In this document: piece after piece, positions 9,593-18,204 of the stretch
Numbering within the stretch: position 1 is the stretch's first letter
Layout of the letters: each line of letters starts with the position of its first letter
Assembly (NCBI RefSeq): GCF_040783975.1
Contig: NZ_CP160631.1
Coordinates: 1,736,001-1,800,000, forward strand
DNA from: Pantoea sp. Ep11b
Lineage (GTDB): Bacteria; Pseudomonadota; Gammaproteobacteria; Enterobacterales; Enterobacteriaceae
Direction: 5' to 3'
Length of the DNA stretch: 64,000 nt
The notes under the pieces: generated by a model
Told to the model about the DNA's origin: nothing
What the model saw: only the letters and a program-made list of their open reading frames with translations
Database searches by the model: none
Made by a program: the position numbers and the translations under genes

Positions 9593-9754
9593 TTTGCGCC
9601 TCGTTATCATCCAAATAGGCAATGAGCAAAAAGGTTGCTCTTGGTTTAAATCCTTCGCCGGGTCAAAACGCTCGCTTATGACTCTACCGCAAAAAACGGA
9701 GGTTATTGAGCACCCTGGCGAGATAAAGTCTACAACGAGATTGGAAACTTACAA
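9593..9754 (-). promoter_or_regulatory. ompA promoter and long untranslated leader
   Basis: On the minus strand the stretch running down from 9754 reads CTTGTAAGTTTCCAATCTCG, then GTTGTAGACTTTATCTCGCC and AGGGTG. This closely follows the E. coli ompA promoter as I remember it. Transcription would start near 9715, giving a leader of about 120 nt comparable to the 133-nt E. coli leader that stabilises the mRNA and is targeted by sRNAs. The rest of the ompA-sulA gap (9755-9942) shows no gene. Exact -35 and -10 elements were not fixed. Confidence 0.6.
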
Positions 9755-9942
9755 GTATGATGTGAGACGCGACTGTAAAAAAACAGCGGTTTATACACAA
9801 TTTCTAACAATTAGCCTGGCAGTATTGTCGCGGCAAAAAGCCCTGAAAACATGCTAAACCATTGTCAATACTCGAACTAACAGAATCAGTGGTTTAGCGA
9901 CGACAGATAAGAAAAATAGCTTGGGAAACTTCTGATTTTTAC

Positions 9943-10434
9943 TTAATGAAACAAATCCGACTGAATTTTTATGGCAGTTTGCGGTCTGAGTGGCGCTTCA
10001 GGCGTTCCACTTGCACGCAAAATCAACCCCATCGCCTCACCTTCAGCCGCTGCATTTTCGAGTTGACGCCGCTCATCTTCATCAAGCTCGTAAGGAATCC
10101 AGGCCAGAACGACACTGTAATTTCCGGTACGCAGTGCCTTGACCATCGCTTCCACAGCATTCAGACGTTCAGAATCAGCAATATGCATGCTTTTATCCAG
10201 AGGCAACCCCGACGCCTGCAGCCAGTTGCGATTCAGCTTGTGTGCCGGTGTTAACCATAGCTGCCAGCGCGATTGCTGACTCAGTTGCTGTAACAGAGGC
10301 AACAGTAACATCTGCATCATTCCGGGCTGCTCGCTGTAACGTAGCTCAGTAATCCCCCCTGGCTGCGAAGCCGGCAGAGATGAGGACGCATAATGATGAG
10401 CATAGCGTGCATTATCAGGATGTTGTGTTCGCAT
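9943..10434 (-). CDS. sulA: SOS cell-division inhibitor SulA
   Basis: Protein of 163 aa that binds FtsZ and blocks septation during DNA damage; it is degraded by Lon. Recognised from the core ITELRYSEQPGMMQMLLLPLL, the helix region SRWQLWLTPAHKLNRNWL and the C-terminal tail ending QSDLFH, with position between ompA and sxy as in E. coli. A LexA box lies 22 nt upstream of the start. The N-terminus differs from E. coli, as is usual for this fast-evolving protein. Confidence 0.95.
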   Translation of the reverse strand: MRTQHPDNARYAHHYASSSLPASQPGGITELRYSEQPGMMQMLLLPLLQQLSQQSRWQLWLTPAHKLNRNWLQASGLPLDKSMHIADSERLNAVEAMVKALRTGNYSVVLAWIPYELDEDERRQLENAAAEGEAMGLILRASGTPEAPLRPQTAIKIQSDLFH

Positions 10435-10455
10435 AAGTTAATCACCAGCAGTGGA

Positions 10456-10471
10456 CTGTATGAATATACAG
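10456..10471. promoter_or_regulatory. LexA (SOS) box of sulA
   Basis: CTGTATGAATATACAG has the CTGT-N8-ACAG form of the LexA operator with an AT-rich centre, and is extended by TA on the right. It lies 22 nt upstream of the sulA start, where the repressor would cover the promoter. Confidence 0.92.
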
Positions 10472-10502
10472 TACTGTCATCCTGAATAAAGATCAACCCA
10501 AA

Positions 10503-10524
10503 TTTCTGAAAACGCCTCGCAAAA
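10503..10524 (+). promoter_or_regulatory. Possible CRP-S (CRP/Sxy) site upstream of sxy
   Basis: The right half TCGCAAAA is a perfect half of the competence-type CRP-S palindrome (TTTTGCGA-N6-TCGCAAAA); the left half TTTCTGAA is degenerate (4 of 8). E. coli sxy is known to be positively autoregulated through such a site. It lies about 130 nt before the sxy start, with a possible -10 (CTATTT) near 10548. This is motif inference only. Confidence 0.4.
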
Positions 10525-10644
10525 ACGCGACAAGATTAGTAGAAGACCTATTTATTCGTTGAACCCACTGGCGCTTTTTTTTATCTTCTAATTGACTGAT
10601 ACCCAAGGCAATTTACAAGATAGTTCTTACAAGGAGGTGGTGTT

Positions 10645-11274
10645 GTGAAAAAGGTAAATCCGGTGGTGGAGCGCTCCAGAGCGTGCCTGGCCCTGTTAGG
10701 CCCGATAGAGTCCCGCACCCAGTTTGGGGGATATGCCCTGGCGGTGGAAAGTGTTGTTTTTGCCCTGATCAATAAAGACGAGCTTTATCTGCGCGCCAGT
10801 GAACCCCTGCGACAATATATTACCGAGCGTCCGCTTCAGCCGCTGATCTTCCGCAAGCGGGGCAAGCTCGTGAGCCTCAACTATTTTCGGGTTGATGAAA
10901 CGTTGTGGCGCGACGCTGAACATCTGCTGGCGCTCTCGGCCGCCTCGTTGGAGACGGCACAGCTGGAGCTGGAAGATCGACACGCCTCGCCGCGGTTAAA
11001 AGATTTGCCTAATCTCAGCGTGCGTATGGAGATGATGCTCTACGAAGCGGGAGTCCTGAGTGTTAACCATCTTTATCAGATGGGGGCCAAACGCTGCTGG
11101 CTGAAGCTAAAAGCAATCAACCAGCACGTTGGTTTTCAGACCCTGCTGGCGCTGCAGGGCGCGATCACCGGTCACCATGCCGCCGCGCTGCCGCAGGCCA
11201 CCCGGGCTGAACTTAATGCCTGGTTTCAGCGCACACTGTTATCCAGTGCCGATCCCAGAGGCGGCGAGGGCTGA
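10645..11274 (+). CDS. sxy: Competence regulator Sxy (TfoX)
   Basis: Protein of 209 aa, the same as E. coli Sxy: N-terminal TfoX domain (LGPIESRTQFGGYALAVES) and C-terminal TfoX domain (LKDLPNLSVRMEMMLYEAGV, a helix-hairpin-helix-like fold). It acts with CRP to switch on DNA-uptake genes. The start is GTG 10645 behind an unusually strong Shine-Dalgarno, AAGGAGGT, 7 nt away. The roughly 170-nt upstream region could form a regulatory leader as reported in relatives. The 3' end overlaps the convergent yccS gene by 49 nt. Confidence 0.95.
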   Translation: MKKVNPVVERSRACLALLGPIESRTQFGGYALAVESVVFALINKDELYLRASEPLRQYITERPLQPLIFRKRGKLVSLNYFRVDETLWRDAEHLLALSAASLETAQLELEDRHASPRLKDLPNLSVRMEMMLYEAGVLSVNHLYQMGAKRCWLKLKAINQHVGFQTLLALQGAITGHHAAALPQATRAELNAWFQRTLLSSADPRGGEG

Positions 11275-13412
11275 TCGGTAATCAGCGTGCGGCGCAGGCG
11301 CGCGATCTCGGGCATCAGCGCCACCAGCAAACCGAGCTGCTGGAGCACCAGCGGCGCACGCGTATCCGCATCTGCGGCCAGCTGGCTGATTCGATGAGCC
11401 AACTGATGACGCATCGTTTCAGCCTGTTCATCGCTGACCACATCCGTCTGAAGCACATCCTCGACATAGCAGACGGTATCGTCCAGCAAGGCCAGCAGCT
11501 CCGGCGCGGTAATCTTATCGCGGTGTGCGCCCAGCGCCGAGATGTAACTCAGGAATGAGTGGTTAGAGCAGAGCAGCTGGAAGGCTGATTCGCGCAGCTT
11601 CTGACTGGTGCGACTCTCACTGCTCATATTGGATACGACCGACGCCAGTTCGGCATCCGCATTGTGGGCGTCACGACGGGCAATGCGATAGGCCAGCCGA
11701 TTATCTTTGCCCTGATGATATTGCTCCATGATCGCATCCAGATAGCGGCAGTTGGCCTTCAGCGTCCGTTCGGCCACCGCCGGTAGCTGACGAAAACGCC
11801 AGTCCGGCCAGATAAACGCGACGGCCAGCCAGGCCAGGCCACAGCCAAGTAATGTGTCCACGACCCGGGGCAGGGCAACCTCAAATCCTTCGCCCAGCAG
11901 GTTAAAGCAGAGCAGGACCAGCAGAGTAATAAAGAGGGTAGCCTGAGCATACTGAACCTGGCGGAAAGCGAAAAACAGCACGCCGGCAATAACAATCAGG
12001 ATCAACTGACCTTCTGTAGAGGGCACCAGCCATAAAACCGGCAGGCCAATGGCAATCCCGGCCAGCGTCCCGCCAATACGCAGGGCCAGCCGTCGCTGCG
12101 TGGCGTTGTAGTTAGGCTGGCAGACGAACAGGCTGGTCAGCAAAATCCAGTACCCCCGCTCCAGCCCGGTAATCTGAATAAAACCGTAGCCGATGCAGAG
12201 CACTATCGACATGCGTACCGCATGCCGGAACAGGGGGGATGAGGGCGAGAGGTGACGGCTGAAGCGTAGCCGGATATCACTCCAGCCGCTCAATCCCTCC
12301 CGGGACAGCAGATTATCGCTGTGCTGAGGATCGTCACCGGCCAGCGTCTGTTCTGATTCAATGGACGCCAGCTGGGCGTCGATGGCGCGCAGATTGCGTA
12401 ACAGCCAGAACAGCGCACCCGTATGCGCCGCTTCAGGTTCATGTCGTGCCAGACGTTCAATTGCTTTCTGCAGACGCTCAAAGGCGCGCTCAAACCGGCT
12501 GTCGTGAACCCATCGTTCGCGCATCAGAATGCAGTGCGACAGCTGACGACAGGCCTGAGCCTGCATATTGAGCAGGCGCTGAAAGCGAAACAGAATTTCG
12601 TTGTAGCGCCAGTCGCCGCGCAGCAGATGGTACTGCAGATGAGAAGAGCTGGCCCGCTCGTGAATATCCTGCGCGACAAAGTAGTAGTGCAGGCTGCGGC
12701 GGGTACCGCGCGAACCGCGATCGCCGCGCAGACGGCTCTGCAGGGTGGTTTTGGTCAGATTAAGCTGGGCCACCAGCTGACTGTTGACCATTGCCGCATC
12801 AATAAACGCCGCATCATCCTGATCGCCCGCATCCGGGTCGAACAGGTTGGCCTTGGCATCCAGATAACGGGCCAGCTGTGAAAAACTGCCTGCCAGCTGC
12901 TCCTGCACCGGCCGGACCGGAAACATCAGGTGCCCCAGTAACGTCAGCAGGTTGTACCACAGCGCGCCCACCAGCAGCAGCACTGGCTGCATATACCACT
13001 GGCTGAACAGGCCGATCCCGAGCATGGTGTAGACCGCAATCAGCAGCGCACCGAAGGCGATGGTCGCGTAGCGCTGACCCAGCGCACCCAGCAGAATAAA
13101 TCCCCAGGTGGAGATCGCCAGTCCGGCCATAAACGCCAGCGGGTAGGGGAAAAGTAACTCGACAGACACCGAGGCGATGCAGAAGCAGAGCAGCGTAATC
13201 AGCAGATTCTTCAGGCGACCGGTCAGCCGATCGTCGAGATCGGCCAGCGCAGCGGCCACCACCCCCAGCGTCAGCGGAATCGTCCACTCGATCTGCTGAA
13301 GCCACCAGGGAATGGCCGCACAGCCGCTCAGCGCAAACAGGATCCGCAGCAGATACCGCCAGGTACTGTTAAACAGGTATTTCCGCCAGCCTGGCAGACT
13401 CTGTGACATCAT
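11226..13412 (-). CDS. yccS: YccS, FUSC-family inner membrane protein
   Basis: Protein of about 728 aa (roughly 720 in E. coli) of the YccS/YhfK FUSC family, related to aromatic-acid exporters such as AaeB. Two membrane blocks of about six helices each (residues 15-150 and 385-520) are separated by a large soluble, helix-rich domain and followed by another. Function is unknown. The start at 13412 lies 2 nt after the yccF stop, suggesting coupled translation; no clear Shine-Dalgarno was seen. A frame extending to 13559 would run into yccF and is rejected. The 3' end overlaps sxy antisense. Confidence 0.9.
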   Translation of the reverse strand: MMSQSLPGWRKYLFNSTWRYLLRILFALSGCAAIPWWLQQIEWTIPLTLGVVAAALADLDDRLTGRLKNLLITLLCFCIASVSVELLFPYPLAFMAGLAISTWGFILLGALGQRYATIAFGALLIAVYTMLGIGLFSQWYMQPVLLLVGALWYNLLTLLGHLMFPVRPVQEQLAGSFSQLARYLDAKANLFDPDAGDQDDAAFIDAAMVNSQLVAQLNLTKTTLQSRLRGDRGSRGTRRSLHYYFVAQDIHERASSSHLQYHLLRGDWRYNEILFRFQRLLNMQAQACRQLSHCILMRERWVHDSRFERAFERLQKAIERLARHEPEAAHTGALFWLLRNLRAIDAQLASIESEQTLAGDDPQHSDNLLSREGLSGWSDIRLRFSRHLSPSSPLFRHAVRMSIVLCIGYGFIQITGLERGYWILLTSLFVCQPNYNATQRRLALRIGGTLAGIAIGLPVLWLVPSTEGQLILIVIAGVLFFAFRQVQYAQATLFITLLVLLCFNLLGEGFEVALPRVVDTLLGCGLAWLAVAFIWPDWRFRQLPAVAERTLKANCRYLDAIMEQYHQGKDNRLAYRIARRDAHNADAELASVVSNMSSESRTSQKLRESAFQLLCSNHSFLSYISALGAHRDKITAPELLALLDDTVCYVEDVLQTDVVSDEQAETMRHQLAHRISQLAADADTRAPLVLQQLGLLVALMPEIARLRRTLITDQPSPPLGSALDNSVR

Positions 13413-13413
13413 A

Positions 13414-13854
13414 TTAATAGCGACGGGCATTGGCTTCGCGCGCCGCACGCGCCTCTTCCACCGACACGACACGACGACCCACCGGCCACAGAGCGATCGC
13501 GGCGATCTTAAAGTTGGCAATCCCGACCGGAATGCCGATGATGCTGAGACACTGCACAATGCCTACGGAGATATGGGAGAGGCAGAGCCACCAGCCGAAG
13601 AAAATCAGCCAGAAGATATTCAGGAAGGTGCCGCCAGTATTCATGATGGCGCTCTTACTTTCGGGCCGCAGCACATCGACATGCACCGCCTCATTGCCAA
13701 ACGGCAGCAGCGAGATTTTAGTGATTTCCCAGCAGGATCGCGTCAGCGGCAGGGTAAAAATCAGCACGATGCTGACAAGCGTGGCAAACAGCCAGCTCAG
13801 GGTGGTGAAAAAGCCGCCCAGAACAAAATTCAGGATATTTAAAACGGTGCGCAT
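13414..13854 (-). CDS. yccF: YccF, DUF307 inner membrane protein
   Basis: Protein of 146 aa (148 in E. coli) beginning MRTVLNILNFVLGG, with hydrophobic helices and the conserved NTGGTFLNIFWLIFFGWWL and GIPVGIANFKIAAIALWPVG segments. An AGGAAAAG site supports the start at 13854. It is cotranscribed with yccS. Function is unknown; the family is predicted to be a membrane component of unknown role. Confidence 0.93.
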   Translation of the reverse strand: MRTVLNILNFVLGGFFTTLSWLFATLVSIVLIFTLPLTRSCWEITKISLLPFGNEAVHVDVLRPESKSAIMNTGGTFLNIFWLIFFGWWLCLSHISVGIVQCLSIIGIPVGIANFKIAAIALWPVGRRVVSVEEARAAREANARRY

Positions 13855-13977
13855 GATCTTCTTTTCCTTTTGCATTCCGCAAGATGTGACGCCAAGTTTA
13901 GCCTGTTTTAAGGCTGGAGCGCCAAGGGTCTGACAGGTAAACTCCCCCTAATCCTATTCTCTGACGTTGGTGTCGGC

Positions 13978-16032
13978 GTGGAACTGAAAGCAACTTCGAT
14001 GGGCAAACGGCTTGCCCAGCATCCTTATAATCGTGTTCGTCTTCTGACGGCGGGCGTCGAAGTCAGTGGCGATAAGCACGAGTATCTGATCCCCTTTAAC
14101 CAGTTACTGGACATCGCCTGCAAACGCGGGCTGGTGTGGGGCGAGCTGGAGTTTTTACTGGCAGATGAAAAAGTGGTTCGCCTGCACGGAACGGAATGGC
14201 AGGAGACGCAGCGCTTTCACCACTATCTGATGCAGGCCTGGCAGCGCTGGAGCCTGGAGATGAGCGCGGTGTGCTGCGAGGTGCTGCAGACGTTGAGCGA
14301 TGAGATCCGGACCTTCAGCGAGCAGGATCGCTGGCTGAACCGCCACGAGTTACAGGCGCTGAAAAGCCGCATCCTCAATCAGTTCGATGCCTTGCCTCTG
14401 CCGCTTGCCCGTTTAGATGCTTTTGCTGACTGCCGTGAGAACCTGGCGTTCTGTCAGCACTGGCTGGAGCAGGGCGAGGCGGCCCTGCGGCAGCGCAATC
14501 GCGACTGGACGGCGGCCATGCTGACCCGCTATCAGGCCTTCTTCGCCAGCGTCGAAAGTACGCCGCTCAATCCTTCGCAGTGTGAGGCGGTGGTGAATGG
14601 CGAGGATTCTCTGCTGGTACTGGCCGGCGCAGGCAGCGGGAAAACCTCGGTGCTGGTCGCGCGGGCGGGCTGGCTGATGCAGCGTAATCTGGCCAGCGCC
14701 GGACAGATCCTGCTGCTGGCCTTTGGCCGGGAAGCCGCCGAAGAGATGAATGCGCGTATTCAGTCGCGACTGTCGGCCAGCGACATCCAGGCACGCACCT
14801 TTCACTCGCTGGCGTTGCATATTATCCGCGAAGGCAGCAGTAAACAGCCGGTCGTCAGCCGGCTGGAGAGTGATGCCGAGGCGCGGCGCACGCTGCTGAT
14901 TCAGACGTGGCGGCAGCAATGTCACGAGAAAAAGTCTCAGGCCAGCGGCTGGCGGCAATGGTTACGCGATGAACTGGCGTGGGAAGTCCCGGAGGGGCCC
15001 TTCTGGGATGATGACAGGCTGGCAAAACGCCTGGCGTCACGGCTGGAACGCTGGCTCGGTCTGATGCGCATGCATGGTGGCGCCCAGGCCGGGATGATTG
15101 CCGAAGTGCCGGAGGCGATCCGGGATGGCTTCAGCAAACGAATTAAGCTGATGGCACCCCTGCTGAAAGCCTGGAAGAGCGCGCTGAAAGAGGAAGGGGC
15201 GGTCGATTTTTCGGGTCTGATCCACCAGGCGATCACCATTCTGGAAAAAGGCCGATTCATCAGTCCGTGGAAACATATTCTGGTGGATGAGTTTCAGGAT
15301 ATCTCACCCCAGCGTGCCGCACTGCTCAGCGCCCTGCGCCAGCAGAATAAGCGCACTGCGCTGTTTGCGGTGGGTGATGACTGGCAGGCGATCTACCGCT
15401 TCAGCGGTGCAGAGATGACGCTGACTACGGCGTTTCATCACTACTTCGGTGAGGGCGACCGTTGCGTACTGGACACCACCTACCGGTTTAACGATCGCAT
15501 CGGCGACATCGCCAACCGGTTTATTCAGCAGAATCCACAGCAGCTGGCAAAACCGCTCAACAGCATCACCAAAGGCAATAAAAAGTCGATTGCGCTGCTG
15601 GCAGAGGATCAGCTGGAAGCCCTGCTGAACAAACTCAGTGGCTATGCGAAGCCGGATGAACGGATCCTGTTACTGGCCCGCTATCACTACCTGCGGCCCG
15701 ACTTACTGGATAAAGCCCGGACCCGCTGGCCGAAGCTCAATCTGGAGTTTATGACGATTCATGCCAGCAAAGGCCAGCAGGCGGACTACGTCATTCTGCT
15801 GGGACTGCAGCAGGGAAAAGAGGGGTTTCCGGCGGAAGTCCGCGAATCAGTCATCGAACAGGGACTGTTACCGCAGCCAGAGCCGTTCCCCGATGCGGAA
15901 GAGCGCCGTCTGGCCTATGTGGCGCTGACGCGCGCGCGCCAGCAGGTTTTTCTGATGTTCGATAAAGCTGCACCTTCCCCTTTTGTTGACCATTTCCGCG
16001 AGCTGGGCGTGCCGGTGCTGCGAAAAGCCTGA
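13978..16032 (+). CDS. helD: DNA helicase IV
   Basis: UvrD/Rep-type SF1 helicase of 684 aa, exactly the E. coli HelD length. An N-terminal domain (about 1-190) is specific to helicase IV; it is followed by Walker A AGAGSGKTS (about 216-224), motif II ILVDEFQDIS, motif III AVGDDWQAIYRF, motif IV DTTYRFNDR, motif V MTIHASKGQQADYV and motif VI YVALTRARQQV. It unwinds 3'-5'. The start is GTG 13978. It is divergent from yccF and convergent with mgsA, separated by 1 nt. Confidence 0.97.
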   Translation: MELKATSMGKRLAQHPYNRVRLLTAGVEVSGDKHEYLIPFNQLLDIACKRGLVWGELEFLLADEKVVRLHGTEWQETQRFHHYLMQAWQRWSLEMSAVCCEVLQTLSDEIRTFSEQDRWLNRHELQALKSRILNQFDALPLPLARLDAFADCRENLAFCQHWLEQGEAALRQRNRDWTAAMLTRYQAFFASVESTPLNPSQCEAVVNGEDSLLVLAGAGSGKTSVLVARAGWLMQRNLASAGQILLLAFGREAAEEMNARIQSRLSASDIQARTFHSLALHIIREGSSKQPVVSRLESDAEARRTLLIQTWRQQCHEKKSQASGWRQWLRDELAWEVPEGPFWDDDRLAKRLASRLERWLGLMRMHGGAQAGMIAEVPEAIRDGFSKRIKLMAPLLKAWKSALKEEGAVDFSGLIHQAITILEKGRFISPWKHILVDEFQDISPQRAALLSALRQQNKRTALFAVGDDWQAIYRFSGAEMTLTTAFHHYFGEGDRCVLDTTYRFNDRIGDIANRFIQQNPQQLAKPLNSITKGNKKSIALLAEDQLEALLNKLSGYAKPDERILLLARYHYLRPDLLDKARTRWPKLNLEFMTIHASKGQQADYVILLGLQQGKEGFPAEVRESVIEQGLLPQPEPFPDAEERRLAYVALTRARQQVFLMFDKAAPSPFVDHFRELGVPVLRKA

Positions 16033-16033
16033 T

Positions 16034-16492
16034 TTATTTCAGGCGATCGGCCAGATAGCGCGCATAGTCCGGGATCTGAATATCCACGGGTTGTGCGAAC
16101 AGGGGGGAGTGAATAATAAAGTCAGCCGTGGAGCGGTTCGTGGCGACCGGAATATTCCAGACGGTCGCCAGACGCAGCAATGCTTTCACGTCCGGATCGT
16201 GAGGCACCGCATTCAGCGGGTCCCAGAAAAAAATCAGCGCATCGATCTTTCCTTCTGAAATCAACGCGCCCACCTGCTGGTCGCCGCCCATCGGGCCGCT
16301 CAGCATCGCGGTCACGTTCAGGCCAGTATCACGATTGATCAGATTGCCGGTGGTGCCGGTAGCGTAGAGGATATGAGGTTCCAGCGCAGGCTGATTCTGT
16401 TTTACCCAGTCGAGCAGGGCGGCTTTGCAGTGGTCATGGGCGACCAGTGCGATATGTTTTTTTATGCCAAGGGTGCGGATAGTCTGTTCCAT
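16034..16492 (-). CDS. mgsA: Methylglyoxal synthase
   Basis: Protein of 152 aa, the E. coli length, converting dihydroxyacetone phosphate to methylglyoxal as a bypass of lower glycolysis under phosphate limitation. The catalytic Asp71 is in GPMGGDQQ and the conserved His98 in NAVPHDPD; the phosphate-binding TGTTGNL is also present. It stands alone between helD and yccT. Confidence 0.97.
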   Translation of the reverse strand: MEQTIRTLGIKKHIALVAHDHCKAALLDWVKQNQPALEPHILYATGTTGNLINRDTGLNVTAMLSGPMGGDQQVGALISEGKIDALIFFWDPLNAVPHDPDVKALLRLATVWNIPVATNRSTADFIIHSPLFAQPVDIQIPDYARYLADRLK

Positions 16493-16560
16493 CGAAGCTT
16501 CCTCATTACGCCTGTCTGCTGGCGGAAAATCATGAGTTTACCTCTGGCGTTTCTGCGCTA

Positions 16561-17202
16561 TCAACTTGTACGTAACATTTTGACCAGCGCCAGGAGCTGC
16601 TGACGGGTAGCTTCATCAAAGCGCTGGAACCAGCGCTGCAGCGAAGGCATTTCCGCCTGGGTTGTCCAGTCCAGATCGGCGGTGAACTGTACGGAAGAGG
16701 GAGCATCAGCGGCGGTGCGCGCAAAGCGGGGCACCGAGGCGATGTGACGGGTGCGATTGTAGTTCAGCATCGCCTTTTCCATATCGGCGAGCGTGGTGGC
16801 AGCCAGATGATCCCGCACGCTGCTGATCTCCTGCCCGTTTTCATCCACCAGCTGAAAGTTCAGGCTGCGATCAAAATGAACACGCTCACGCTTTGTCTCC
16901 AGCGCAGGCAGCCGGATAGTCAGCGTTCTGGCGGTGGCAGTGAAGGTGACGATCATCGGCAGGGACTGGTAGGTGATCACCCGGTCTTTATGGCCCTGGC
17001 GCTGCTGCTCTACCCGGAACAGAAACTGATGCTGACCGCGCTCCAGCTCCAGGCTGTCTGCGCCTTTAAGCAGCGAACCTGAAATCTTTCGACCATCCAG
17101 CACCAGCAGATCGATCTGTGGATCGAGCTTCAATGTGATGGCAGAACAGGACGCCGACACGAGGATAGCCAGTAACCCCGTGACAGCCAGCGACAGCTTC
17201 AT
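16561..17202 (-). CDS. yccT: YccT (UPF0319), periplasmic protein
   Basis: Protein of 213 aa with a signal peptide (MKLSLAVTGLLAILVSASCSA) and the UPF0319 core LDLLVLDGRKISGSLLKGAD-like region near residues 30-50. In Salmonella and E. coli this protein has been described as an inhibitor of curli assembly (CsgI). The start at 17202 was chosen for its CGGAGT site and the signal peptide; the longer frame to 17244 was not. It is divergent from yccU. Confidence 0.9.
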   Translation of the reverse strand: MKLSLAVTGLLAILVSASCSAITLKLDPQIDLLVLDGRKISGSLLKGADSLELERGQHQFLFRVEQQRQGHKDRVITYQSLPMIVTFTATARTLTIRLPALETKRERVHFDRSLNFQLVDENGQEISSVRDHLAATTLADMEKAMLNYNRTRHIASVPRFARTAADAPSSVQFTADLDWTTQAEMPSLQRWFQRFDEATRQQLLALVKMLRTS

Positions 17203-17377
17203 TTCAACTCCGGTAACCAGTGACAGAAAGGATATGTGTAGCAAATTTTTACATTATGGCAGTTAATTTACATTTAAACATATTTATTCGTGCGCGGGCT
17301 CAATTAATTTCGCCAGAGGCTTACCCGGCAGCGAGCGCACGCATCTACACTCAACACTGGCCTGAAAGGAGATAAAC

Positions 17378-17791
17378 ATGAACGACCAGACAATTCGTGA
17401 TGTGCTGACGCGCACCCAACGTATCGCCTTAGTCGGGGCAAGCGATCGTCCCGAGCGTCCCAGCTTTGGTGTGATGAAGTATCTGCTCGATCAGGGCTAT
17501 GACGTGATCCCGGTCAGCCCGAAACTGGCAGGCAAAACGCTGCTGGGGCAGCAGGCTTATGCCACGCTGGCGGAGGTGCCGGGCGAGATTGATATGGTGG
17601 ATGTCTTTCGCAATTCTGAAGCCGCGTGGGGCGTGGCGCAGGATGCAATCGCGGCCGGGGCTAAAACCTTGTGGCTGCAATTAGGTGTGATCAATGAACA
17701 GGCGGCGGTACTGGCTCAGGATGCGGGGCTGACGGTGATTATGGATCGCTGTCCGAAAATAGAGATCCCGCGTCTGGGGATCACTCGCTAA
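17378..17791 (+). CDS. yccU: YccU, CoA-binding domain protein
   Basis: Protein of 137 aa, as in E. coli, forming a single Rossmann-type CoA-binding domain related to the succinyl-CoA synthetase alpha subunit. Seen: IALVGASDRPERPS near residue 16, YDVIPVSPKLAGKTLLGQ, and the C-terminal DRCPKIEIPRLG. A clear AAGGAG site precedes ATG 17378. No enzymatic role is established for the family. Confidence 0.95.
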   Translation: MNDQTIRDVLTRTQRIALVGASDRPERPSFGVMKYLLDQGYDVIPVSPKLAGKTLLGQQAYATLAEVPGEIDMVDVFRNSEAAWGVAQDAIAAGAKTLWLQLGVINEQAAVLAQDAGLTVIMDRCPKIEIPRLGITR

Positions 17792-17801
17792 AAAGTGAAT
17801 C

Positions 17802-17824
17802 GTGGCGGCAGAGCGTGCCGCCAC
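17802..17824. terminator. Hairpin between yccU and hspQ
   Basis: GTGGCGGCA-GAGCG-TGCCGCCAC is a perfect 9-bp stem between two converging genes. On the minus strand a TTTTT run starts about 7 nt beyond it; there is no U-tract on the plus strand. It probably ends hspQ transcripts. Confidence 0.55.
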
Positions 17825-17827
17825 AGA

Positions 17828-18145
17828 TTAGTGCCGCAGATGCGGGGCCTGAAGCTGCTGACGCACTGATGCAGCCAGCTCATCCATTGAAGGCTGCTCG
17901 GGATGTTCCACGCTGGTTTCACCTGAAAGCTGGATCTCGGCAACGTAGGTGTGCACCTGATCGCCTTCTTCATCTTCCATTACGACGTGATACCAGGGCG
18001 CAGCGCGCATCTTCTCTTCCGCGCCCACGTCTTCGATTTTTGGCTCATCCAGTGAATATTCCGGATCGACATCGACAATAACGCCCAGTACGCCGGACAG
18101 ACGATGACGAACCTGCTGACCAATACCAAACTTGCTGGCAATCAT
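17828..18145 (-). CDS. hspQ: Heat shock protein HspQ
   Basis: Protein of 105 aa, as in E. coli, that binds hemimethylated DNA in vitro and acts as a specificity-enhancing factor in protein degradation. Recognised from [20 protein letters not shown], the DVDPEYSL segment and [11 protein letters not shown] complete sigma32-type promoter (18177-18204) lies just upstream, agreeing with heat-shock control. Confidence 0.97.
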   Translation of the reverse strand: MIASKFGIGQQVRHRLSGVLGVIVDVDPEYSLDEPKIEDVGAEEKMRAAPWYHVVMEDEEGDQVHTYVAEIQLSGETSVEHPEQPSMDELAASVRQQLQAPHLRH

Positions 18146-18176
18146 AGTGACCTCCGAAAAAAACGCTCTCCTTTCA

Positions 18177-18204
18177 ATATGGGGGCAGGCGCCGATTTTT
18201 CAAG
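18177..18204 (-). promoter_or_regulatory. Sigma32 heat-shock promoter of hspQ
   Basis: On the minus strand CTTGAAA (18204-18198), a 13-bp spacer and CCCCATAT (18184-18177) match the sigma32 consensus (CTTGAAA, 11-15 bp, CCCCATnT) essentially perfectly. The -35 element directly abuts the rlmI stop codon, so hspQ has its own promoter in a gap of only 59 nt. Confidence 0.9.
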
